Of a DNA stretch of 64,000 nucleotides, positions 1-8,905 are shown piece by piece; within the stretch, counting starts at the first letter, position 1; each line of letters begins with the position of its first letter. A program made the position numbers and the translations under genes. Origin of the DNA: Hygrophila difformis. Its lineage: Eukaryota; Streptophyta; Magnoliopsida; Lamiales; Acanthaceae. The stretch lies in NCBI GenBank assembly GCA_030278955.1, contig JAOANR010000010.1:12197086-12261085 (forward strand). The letters run 5' to 3'. Below the pieces are notes generated by a model. That model saw only the letters and a program-made list of their open reading frames with translations. It was not told the DNA's origin and ran no database searches.

Positions 1-422
1 CTACAGAACCATATCAACACAATTATAAGAAAAACAATTAATATCAAGAATCCTACAAGCTTGGAAAACCCAACAATGGCAAAAATTTCTCCTGTCTAGC
101 CCTACCCGTTCCACTGTTCTTCTAACACCCTACATACAGATAAGATAAAACGCCCACACAGAATGTGACCATCCTTACTCTTCCTATCTCAAAACAGGTC
201 ATCTCCCCTATTCCTCCAATCATGCTTGCCCTACTCCCATCGTAACACAGGATTCACATAAATAATGCCCACAACTTACAATCCTCAAAACCGAACTCAA
301 ACAGTGGGAAAGTAGCACATGGGAACCCATTTACACATTATCGAGAATCAGAACACGAAAATCCCCAAAATCGCGAAAACAGGGGCAATGGTTGCACGAG
401 AATCGGACGAGATAATGCTTAC

Positions 423-466
423 CAGGGCTCGGCTTTCTGTGGGGATGAGGAAGATGAGGGTTCCAT
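423..466 (-). CDS. Candidate first coding exon of an unidentified gene (partial)
   Basis: On the minus strand a TATA-like element (about 630-637) is followed by a roughly 160-nt C-rich leader and an ATG at 466. It opens a 14-codon stretch starting MEPSSSSSPQKAEP. A good splice donor (CCCTG|GTAAGC) follows at 423/422. The rest would lie left of the window. An open frame in another phase spans 331-534, but it lacks the promoter-leader-donor logic. This could be an upstream accessory ORF of the giant-LTR element, as Ogre-type elements can carry an ORF before gag, or a host gene captured or interrupted there. Function is unknown. Confidence 0.25.
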
Positions 467-664
467 TGTGATTGCTTGCGAAAATCGGGCAGAGTAACGC
501 CTGGAAGTGGTCGGAAATAGGTTGCGAAGGACACGGTGGTGTGCTTCGGGAGAGGCAGTTTCAGGCGAGAGAGTTTTTCGAAAATATTCTAAGTATGAAC
601 GCGTAGGGAGGAAGAGGAAGGAAAGGGGGTTTAAATACTGATGGGCCAGTCGTGGAACCCTAGC

Positions 665-1055
665 CCATGTCGCGGAACAGGGTTACGCGACCAGGCCTTA
701 GCGACATTACAGGTGTCGCGGAGCGTGGTATTCGGTCGCGGAGCAACGCTCCTCGACTGGGGGTATCATGACCAAGTTGGAAAGAAGAAGGGGGTTAAGT
801 GCAAATCGTGTCGCGGAATTGATACCCGGTCGCGGGACAGTGTCCCGCGACACGGTGTATCGCGACAGCGACAAGCATTAATCAGGGACAAGCGAAATTG
901 TGTCGCGGAAGTGAGCCGGGTCGCGAGGCAGTGTCCCGCGACACAGTGGTCACTCCGCGACACAGATTTCACTGTATGGGGGGGACTGTGTCGCGATTCT
1001 TCTTCTGGGCGTGAGGTAGTGTCCCGCGACACAGAAGAGATTCCGCGACATATTA
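665..1055. repeat. Motif array 1: TGTCGCGG / CCGCGACA cluster
   Basis: A GC-rich block carries many copies of TGTCGCGG and its complement, several as facing pairs (for example 829-851, 11-bp arms on GTCGCGGGACA around one base). Spacing is irregular. On the minus strand the block ends just before a TATA-like box, the same arrangement as the array at 5448-5675 in the neighbouring LTR. Open frames through the block (641-1135 plus, 766-1032 minus) are translations of the repeat and not credible genes. Confidence 0.8.
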
Positions 1056-1559
1056 TGTTGAATTTTCAAATTTTCAACGGATTGGGCCCGATTGTGATGT
1101 TGGGCCTGAGTCCATTTTATTTGCCTTGGGTCTGAATTAATTCAGTCCAAGTAAATTCAAAATATTGGGCTGGAATTTAAATTAATCTACTTGTATAAAA
1201 TTAGGTCGGATTAGCTCCATTTATCTGCGAAATTTATTTCGGATTTTAAATTGCTTTAAATTCCGAGAATATTTTCTTAGATTTGTGGAATTAATCCAAC
1301 CAAGAACCTGGTTTTCCATGCTATTTTTCTGCTCCTTCTTTTTGGTGGTTCCGGAATTCCTGCAAAGTAGATAAATACCCAATTGGTTAGGTTTTCTACT
1401 CAAATCAACATCCCCACATTTAGAGTCTTAGTACTCTAAGTACTCTAAATGTTTAGTTAATTTGAGGGTACTTCTCTGTTCTGCAATAAATAAATAAACT
1501 ACACTAACTAGCTATGAGTAATCAGGAGTGTAATTCGCTTAATAAACGACGCTGCATCC

Positions 1560-1577
1560 TCCCCGGCAACGGCGCCA
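1560..1577 (-). other. Primer-binding site of giant-LTR gypsy element
   Basis: On the minus strand TGGCGCCGTTGCCGGGG starts immediately after the LTR end (TTTCA). This string is the familiar PBS-type signature of plant Athila/Tat/Ogre gypsy retrotransposons. It fixes orientation (minus) and the inner LTR border at 1578. A damaged copy (TGCCGGGG after TTTCA) lies at about 1741-1749. Confidence 0.8.
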
Positions 1578-1788
1578 TGAAACTTTTGACAAATTTCGTT
1601 ACACGAGTATTTTTAAAATATCCCAGGTTAAATTTATTAAATGAAAAGAATTATGATTCATGGGAAAGGGGTTTAAGGATATATTTCACTTTTTATTACT
1701 CATGAGGGAAAACTTTGAGTTCAAACGGCGTTATGGACCTCCCCGGCATGAAATCTTTGACAATTTCGTGCCTTGAAGATCCTTGCCA
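1578..1788 (-). repeat. Tandem duplication of LTR terminus and PBS junction
   Basis: The LTR end motif CATGAAACTTTTGACAA (plus-strand view) occurs at 1576-1592 and again near 1786, with a degraded version at 1748. The flanking stretches (GAGTATTTT, GATATATTT, TTTTTATTACTC) repeat in the same order at 1605-1705 and 1820-1935. The solo LTR on the right has only one such copy. The extra roughly 210 bp is therefore a local duplication of the LTR/PBS boundary in this copy. Confidence 0.6.
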
Positions 1789-4284
1789 TGAAACTTTTGA
1801 CAAGTTCCCACTACATGAGTATTTTCTGAAAAATCATAATCCTGGTTTTCAATTTTATTCAATGAAACCAATTTATGAAGATGGAGTTGGGATTAGGGAT
1901 ATATTTATAGGTTGTCACGTTTTTATTACTCGTGTTAAGAAACTGTGCCCCCGAAAGCGCACGGAGTCAAAAATTACAGTATTTATAGTAAGTACCGGAT
2001 CGTTCACTGGAGGATGAGCGATAGAAGCAGGGCCCACATCGTTTACTAAGATTTTCCACTCGGTTACTCGATTCAAGTTTGTGTTTGATTATCAACTACT
2101 AGACAGAATTTAAACTAAGTTATGAAAGCAATTAAAATAAAGCAGATAAAATTATTCTAGAAAGCGAATTAAATTTAATCTAAGAAAGCAATAAAATTAT
2201 TCTAAGAAAGCGGTTAAGATTATTCTAAGAAAGCAGATTTAAAATGAGACATAAGGGACATGGAGAAAATAATAAAAATTGGACAAGATTCAGATGAAAC
2301 ACAGTTAAACTTCCATTTTGTTACGCAGATCTTAGCTTGGGATAATCCATCAGTTAGCTAACTCTCATGCTTTCTCCACTATGTTCCCTTTAACAGACAG
2401 GTACTTACAGCGAGAGTTTACATGCTCTTAAGACAGCAAAATCTAAGATACCACAGACTCACAACTGCCTTCACACGGCCGTGTAGAGGCATGTTATTCA
2501 TCTGTGGTGGACAAGCAACACCTGACAAATCATTTATTGAAGTGGCAAGTACTGCTATCATTCCCCCATGTCACACCCAAAGATTCTAATCAAGCCTGAA
2601 CTATCCCTTAACTATCAGTCCTAGTAGCAGTTACACAACTCTCAATACAACCGAGTGACATCTAACGAAAGCATTTAAAAGAAAGCGATAAAGAAAGCAT
2701 TTGAAATTCTATCACTCGGAGGTTTTGAAAATCTGATCCTGGTAGTAAAAGACAGCTCCCCATCAGGATGTCGGAATATGGATCAAGAATTCCCGGCTCT
2801 CGGTGAACTACTCGTGTGTTCACTTCCTTCCGGGTGGTTATGAGATACAAACTAATGAAACGAACTAATAGATTAGTTCGTTCCGGATGCACTCACTCAG
2901 GACTCAAAAATAGGCTTTGGCAAGAGAGGATAGCAGTTGAAAGAAAACTCAACCCTATCTTAGAAAGTAGCCAAGGCCTGGATGATGTTCCTCTAAGATT
3001 ATTTACTACACTGTATTTGAGTCCAAGTGGACCCCATCTCGGTGTAATATTTAATCTTAGATTCCCAACAAACAGCAATTTTGGAAAATAATGAATCTGA
3101 AAACCATTCCCTAAACAGGTACTAGATTCTCAATTAAAACACAGATCCTTTCAGTCTAGGTGAGACCTAATCGCTGACTCTGCTTCTAATTTCCCAAAAT
3201 TAACCCCCGATAGAATATGAATTAGACATAACTGAGGAATTTATCCCTTACTTAGATCCGGATTTTATAAATGAATTTTTGTTGGAAATTTATTGTGAGA
3301 CATCTGATTAAAATCAAGACTCCTATGTCCAAGGGAAGGATCCCGAAATAATATGACCACAATAGTTACATAATATTATCATGCATAAATTTATTGAGAA
3401 GTGTAAAATTAAATCACCCAAAATATAAGGTGGGTTTAGACAGAAGTTGGAACACAAAGATGAAATAGCCGGAGATGAGGAGAATTTTGGCTAAAAAGAG
3501 TGCCAGAAATAACTGGGGTGATCTGGACTGCAAACATCTGCTATCCAGTTCCCAATTATTCCAGATGGAATGATTTTTAGACAGAAAGGAATTCCAAGTG
3601 ACGGTGACCACCGTCATTCAGCTCCCTTTTGTCTGTTAATGGAAGAAAAACCCACATATTTTCTTGCTGTAATAATTCTCAAATAATGTTGGTCGTCATC
3701 ATTTAATTATACTACTACTACAACTTGAATTCAGGTTTGAAATTAGGATAAAGAAAATAAAACTGTATCCGGATAGGAATCAGCGGAGCAGCTATTATAA
3801 TCCCGGATGGACGAACCGCCAAGGCTTCCACCGACCACTATCCGGACCAAGCAAAATAACATCTAGTAATTAATATACAGACCACGAGCTAGTTTATCCG
3901 TGTGGAAATACCCGCCAACATTAGTCTGTTGTATCTCTTACTAGCTGTTTCACACAACACGGGTAAAGACAAAATAAATAAAAGAAAAATATTTTTGGGT
4001 CATCTTGTATGAGAGACATTGGTTTCTCATGCAAGGGTATGGGATGTCTAAATGATCACTCATTCCATAATTAATTAATTAATTACAGTCCGGATTATAT
4101 ACTTAGATCATTAGAGTTTAATTTTTGTAGAAGAATCTTTTAATGGACAATTGAACAAAGTTCTTTATATCAAAATAATCATGGGTTGAGATCATTGGAT
4201 TTCAACCTCAAAATATTAATATAAAGGTCCAATTAATTAATAGGGTGAGATGGAGAATAAAATTTTGGCAAAAAGGTGCCAAGC

Positions 4285-4760
4285 CTGTCGAGAAACAAAC
4301 CTGTCGAGAAACAGAAATTGTGTCGCGGACCCACCGTGGGTCCGCGACAGGAGGATCTCGACAGAGAGGTGGAAAATAAGAGAAATTGGAATTTTGGAAA
4401 TTAGGATTGTTGTGTCGCGGAACAAGGAGTGTGTCGCGGATCGTGGATCCGCGACAGGGGTTCCGCGACACAAGGTTTGAAAATCCAACAAGGGCATAAT
4501 TCCTGGTCGCGGAACAAGGGGTGTGTCGCGGACCGTGGGTCCGCGACAGGGGTTCCGTGACAGAGCCCTTCCAGAATAAAATCACGAGCATTTGGGTCCT
4601 TGGTCGCTAATCAAGGGTTGTGTCGCGGACCGTGGGTCCGCGACAGGTTTGGTTTGCGACCAGGGATTTTAAAAGATTTATATAACAAATGTTCTTGGAC
4701 ACTCATGTCGCTAAACTGCCCTCCTGTCGCTGAACGTGGTTCCGCGACAGGAAGTAGTTA
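4285..4760. repeat. Motif array 2: TGTCGCGGAC inverted pairs
   Basis: This second TGTCGCGG array lies inside the left giant LTR, downstream of its TATA box in element sense. It includes strong hairpins: 4321-4347 (13-bp arms around one base), about 4432-4455 (10-bp arms), and two further GTCGCGGACC/GGTCCGCGAC pairs near 4526 and 4621. Toward 4760 the core drifts to TGTCGCTAA/TTAGCGACA. It occupies the position of the TACGACGCTA array at 8285-8905 in the other LTR. Confidence 0.85.
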
Positions 4761-5370
4761 GCGACATGGGTGTGTTCTGGACACATGTCAGAAAAGTAAA
4801 GTGGAACAGGAGCATGCATTATGCGTGATCTCACCCATTTCAGATTTAAAAGCTAAACTAAGCTAAAAGTAACCAAACAGAGTTAAATCTAGCTAAGACA
4901 TGCCTTATAAAAAGGAAAATAGAAAAAGATTTAAAATAAAGCTAATCCTAATCTGGGCTTGATCACTCATAAACATGCAACATTATCCAAATAGAAATTC
5001 ACCCACAGTGACATAAAATAGAAAACAAAGGTCAAGTGACCAACAGAGAAGGGAAACAATAAAAGATCCATGGGGTCTGAAACCCATTTCATGATTTTTG
5101 GGACACATTTCAAGAATATTTTCCAATTTTATTAATGAGTTTGTTAATACCCATCATCCTGGATATCACAAAACCCTAAAAACAAAGTTTTGAAACTGCA
5201 AACAAGGTAAAAACTGACTACCTAAACTGAATCGATGCATAAATTAAATAATACAGAAAAATTAAAGCTAAACTAAACTATCCTAAAAACTACATACAAA
5301 CTGAGCTCTCCTCTTGCCTTCAAGAATGTGTATTCTAATCTTCCAACCCCTAGCTCATGGGGATCACCTC

Positions 5371-5380
5371 ATATTTATAG
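5371..5380 (-). promoter_or_regulatory. Probable LTR core promoter (TATA box), left giant LTR
   Basis: On the minus strand CTATAAATAT lies directly downstream of motif array 3 and upstream of the presumed R region. The matching place in the other LTR carries TATTTAA at 7627-7633. Position relative to the LTR start (about 650 bp) agrees between the two copies. Confidence 0.5.
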
Positions 5381-5447
5381 AAGTGGAACCCTAGGCCCAT
5401 GGGCTTGATCTGAGGCCCACTGTGTCTCAAGACATCACACACATCAC

Positions 5448-5675
5448 ACTGTGTCGCGGGACATCACTGCATGTGGTAAGGCTTCTCGACTGGGTCTTGG
5501 GTCTCTAGGTGTTTGTGGCGCGGAACCTTCCTGTGTCGCTAAGCCATGGTCCTCGACTCGGGCTTAGCGACACAGCCTATCTGGACTGGTCTCTTCTTTA
5601 TGTTGCATGCTGGGTCGCTAATCCCTCCTGTGTCGCGGAACCATGGTCCTCGACCGGGGTTCCTCGACTGGATGT
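5448..5675. repeat. Motif array 3: TGTCGCGG/TCGAC cluster upstream of LTR TATA
   Basis: This stretch carries repeated TGTCGCGGAA, TGTCGCTAA, TTAGCGACA and shorter CTCGAC variants, some as facing pairs (around 5534-5573). It sits between the LTR start and the TATA box in element sense. The equivalent segment of the other LTR (7300-7565) is filled with a different core. Confidence 0.75.
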
Positions 5676-6027
5676 TCCCAGACTGAGCTGAATGGACCAG
5701 ATGGGCCGAAGTTGTTCTTTTTGTGGGCTTTTTTCTATCTTTTCCCATATTTTTGTATTTTGTGGGCTTGTTTTATTCTTTTGCCCATCTTTTTGTTTCC
5801 TTTTTCTTTTCTTTTCTTTTTCTCATGTTTTTGGATTTTTCTAGCATAAATGTGTAATAAAATTACATATTTAGGCATTTTTCATACCAGCTCAATATTT
5901 TTACAACTATGCATAAATCAGTCCAATTCATCTGCTTTCTTATTTAACATAAGACCGGAATGCGATCAAATGCCCGTTTCAGACACGGAAATGGATTGAA
6001 AATAATGGTCAATTCTGGCCATTATCA

Positions 6028-7014
6028 GGGGTCTTTGGTGCGGAGTATTCATGCTTGATTCCATGAGCTGTACAATACTCTTCAAAGGACTGGTTCTCAA
6101 ATTCCTGTCTATGATCACTTCGAATCCGCTTTACCTTGGTGTCTCTTTCAGTCATGAGACGATTGCATAATTTTCGAAGACTTTGAAAGCATCACCTTTT
6201 TCCATGAGAAAGTCTACCCAAGTATATCTAGAATAATCGTCAATGCACACAAAAACATATTTTTTTACCTCCCAAGCTTTCAACCTCAGTGGGACCAATA
6301 AGATCCATGTGTAGTAGGTCAAGACATGTTGTTGATCCGAGGTGTTCAGACAGCTTGTGTGAACTCCTGTGCTGCTTGTTCTTAGCACATTCATCACAGA
6401 ACTCAATGTTGGAGTTTCTGAAGTGAAGAAGACTTTTGACAGCTTCTGTTCTGCTAAGTCTGATCAAGTCTTTGAAATTTAGATGCCCAAGCTTTTCATG
6501 CCATAGCATGATGTGGTTTTCTCCTTCAACTGAACCAAAATTGCAAGTTTGAACAAGATGATAACAATTATTTTTAGAGCGGAAACCTCTCATAATGCAT
6601 TCTTGATTCAGGTTGAACATTTGGCAATCTTTCTTGGTGAACTGCACCATAAGATCATCATCACACAGTTGACTGATGCTGATCAAGTTTGCTTGAAGTC
6701 CATCAACAAAGAACACTGGAGATAATTCTCGTGAGCCACTGTTTTCAATGATCCCTTGTCCGACTAGTGCAGCCCTTTTGCCATCTCCAAACACTACAAA
6801 TCCTCCGTCGATTTCTTTGTAGTGTTTGAGCATATTCCTTTCTCCAGTCATGTGCTTTGAGCACCCATTGTCAAAATACCATATTGTGTCCTTAGTGTTC
6901 TTCTTATGAGATAAGAAGGCGACATGGCATCTATTTTGAACTTTGGGAACCCATTCACGTTTTATGGAGATAAGCTTCATCTTAATCTTTTCATTTGGCC
7001 AGACAATGGGTCTT
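6028..7014 (-). pseudogene. Sirevirus (Ty1/copia) protease-integrase fragment
   Basis: Minus-strand remnant of copia pol. Reading from 7014 downward there is a protease motif (WYFDNGCSKHMTG, where family members usually have D-S/T-G), a GAG-pre-integrase domain with the zinc-binding pattern (WHEKLGHLNF then CDECAKNKQH), and the start of the integrase core (CIDDYSRYTWVDF, then IRSDH...EFEN). The frame changes near 6270 and again near 6170. Coding similarity stops at 6028, where the left giant LTR was inserted inside the integrase core. Reverse transcriptase and RNase H are not in the window and presumably lie beyond its left edge. The asparagine at the second residue of the protease triplet and two frame changes mark it as dead. 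Confidence 0.85.
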
Positions 7015-7299
7015 TGATAATGGCCAGAAATGTCCATTATTTTCAATCCATTTCCGTGTCTAAAGCGGGCATTTGATCGCATTCCGGTCTTATATTAAAT
7101 AAGAAAGCAGTTGAATTGGACTGATTTATGCATAATTGTAAAAATAATAGGCTGATATGAAAATACATAAATGTGTAATTTTATTACACGTTTATGTTAG
7201 AAAAATCCAAAAATATGAGAAAAGAAAAGAAAAGAAAAAGGAGGTAGAAAGATGGGAAAAGAAATGAAAAACCCACAAAAATTGAATTTTTCGGGTAAT

Positions 7300-7565
7300 T
7301 ACGACGCTAGACAGACCTACGACGCTATCCATGTTCAGCGACGTAGCCTAGTCTAGCATCGTAGGCAGAGATCGAGGCAGAATCTGAAGGAAGACAACTA
7401 CGACGCCAAGCAAGTGTAGTGTCGTACCCGATTCTGGCGACGTAATGAGGGATAGTGTCGTAGGCTGTTCATTTAGAGACAAAGAGTGTTTTCGAGATGA
7501 AAGACTACGACGACATACATGTAGCGTCGTAACCATGCATAGCGTCGTACTCATGCATAGCGACG
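7300..7565. repeat. Motif array 4: TACGACGCTA / TAGCGTCGTA cluster upstream of LTR TATA
   Basis: Repeated ACGACGCTA, TAGCGTCGTA and AGCGACGTA forms lie between the LTR start and the TATA-like box. This is the positional equivalent of the TGTCGCGG array at 5448-5675 in the left LTR, on an otherwise homologous backbone. Confidence 0.8.
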
Positions 7566-7626
7566 TATTGAAGCCCCAGAATTCAAATTCAAGGCCTGGG
7601 GGCCCATGGGCCTAGTGTTTCCCACC

Positions 7627-7633
7627 TATTTAA
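7627..7633 (+). promoter_or_regulatory. Probable LTR core promoter (TATA-like), right solo LTR
   Basis: TATTTAA follows array 4 and a GGGCCCATGGGCC palindrome (7589-7601), and precedes a pyrimidine-rich presumed transcript start. The arrangement matches the left LTR. Confidence 0.45.
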
Positions 7634-8284
7634 GGAGGGGTTGACTCCTATGTTCAGTCACTTCATACATTCTCTACACTTGGGGACAACTCAAGTTCTT
7701 GAGAAGTGTGTAGTAGGTTAGTTAGTTAGTGTAGTTTATTTTTCGTTCTTTTCTGTATTATTTAATTTATGCACTTAGATTAGCTTAATGCTTGTTGAGA
7801 TTAGTGTTTTCTTAGTGTTTACAGTGTAGGATAGCCATTTTCATACCCTTACAGTTTTGTTAAACTCTTTATTTAGGTTTGAAATACTCAAATAATAGGT
7901 GTTATCAAACCATTTCTTATAAAATGGGAAGTTAATCACAAAAAGAGTCCCAAAAACATGAAATGGACATTGGTCCATGGATTTACTTGCTTTATTTTTG
8001 TTTAATGACCATTTGGTCATCTTATTTTCTGTTGACAATGTGGGTTTTGCATTTTTTTTTCTTCCATTTCTGGGTTCTTGTGCATGATATGGTGGTTGGA
8101 AACCCTCATTTGGGTTTGTGGTTCATGGGTGTTAATTTCAGCTTGTTCTTCCTTTATTTTTATGCATTCTAGCTTTCTGTTCATCCTTGTTTTGTTATTT
8201 GTATGCATTTGTGAACCATGAATCTGAAAATCGGGTTTGCAATCGCATAGATTGCATTACCCGAACAACACTTATGTTCTGGGG

Positions 8285-8905
8285 TAGCTACGACGCTAAC
8301 CAACCTACGACGCTAACCTAGGTTGGCGACGTAGGTGAGGTTTTACGTTATAGCTGCTTCAGACTTAAGAAAAATTTTGCCCTACAACGTTAAACCTACG
8401 ACGCTATCCTAGGATAGCGTCGTAATTTTGGTCTAAGGTCGTAAGACCCCAAAATACTTCAAATTTCACAGAAACCCACCTACGACGCTAAACCTACGAC
8501 GCTATCCTAGGATAGCGTCGTGATTTAGTGTTTGGCGTCATACCCCCCAATTTTATCAACACTTCTAAAAAATCATACTACGACGCTATCCTCACGACGC
8601 TATCCTAGGATAGCGTCGTAACTTAATGCCTAGCGCCGTAGTACCCTTACTTTTTCAAAAACCATCTTTTTCCATACTACGACGCTAAACCCTACGACGC
8701 TAACCTTTATTAACGTCGTAGTGCTTGCTCAGCGTCATAGTCCCCCCTTTTCTAAACTTCCATGCACGACGTAAAACATTGTTTAGCGTCGTATTCATGT
8801 TCAGCGTTGAACCTTTTAAACCCAAAATTTTCATCTCTTTTACCAACCCATGACGACGCTAACCTCACGATGCTATCTAGGATAGCGTCGTAAAATCCAT
8901 CTAGC
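8285..8905. repeat. Motif array 5: TACGACGCTA array with long perfect palindromes
   Basis: This array has the same core as array 4. It includes a perfect 28-bp palindrome at 8397-8424 (centre TCCTAGGA, arms ending in TACGACGCTA), a 26-bp perfect core at 8496-8521 and another at about 8594-8619, plus single motifs down to about 8900. It sits at the same place in the LTR as the TGTCGCGGAC hairpins at 4285-4760 of the left copy. Confidence 0.9.

Larger units (their letters stand above)
1..1559 (-). mobile_element. Internal (post-LTR) region of giant-LTR gypsy element, partial
   Basis: This stretch lies directly downstream, in element sense, of the primer-binding site at 1560-1577, so it should be the start of the internal region of the element whose LTR is 1578-6027. 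It runs off the left edge. No gag or pol domain is visible. In element order it holds an AT-rich leader (1559-1060), a third motif array (about 665-1055), a TATA-like ATTTAAAC near 630-637 (minus) and a short open stretch with a splice donor (423-466). I recognise nothing in 1-330. The assignment is positional inference, because no protein domain confirms the lineage. Confidence 0.5.
1578..6027 (-). mobile_element. Giant LTR (left copy) of a Tat/Athila-like gypsy element
   Basis: Read on the minus strand this LTR starts TGATAATGGCC at 6027 and ends TTTCA at 1578, next to the PBS, about 4.45 kb long. Positions 1789-6027 align in inverted orientation with the solo LTR at 7015-11267, from the first bases to the last; the stretch around 1905-1985 matching 11070-11140 is an easy anchor. 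It contains a minus-strand TATA box (5371-5380), motif arrays upstream (5448-5675) and downstream (4285-4760) of it, and a tandemly duplicated terminus (1578-1788). It interrupts the Sirevirus integrase frame at 6027/6028. LTRs of 4-6 kb are known from Ogre-type elements. Lineage rests on the PBS and LTR size only. Confidence 0.75.

Noticed and set aside
641..1135. 164-codon open frame on the plus strand and an overlapping one on the minus strand
   Set aside because: Both run through the TGTCGCGG array; the peptides are translations of the repeat (SRDT, CRGT and similar) with no domain. GC-rich repeats lack stop codons by composition.
1715..3091. Plus-strand frames of 91-100 codons inside the left giant LTR
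   Set aside because: They lie in noncoding LTR sequence, are not kept open in the homologous right LTR and have no domain.
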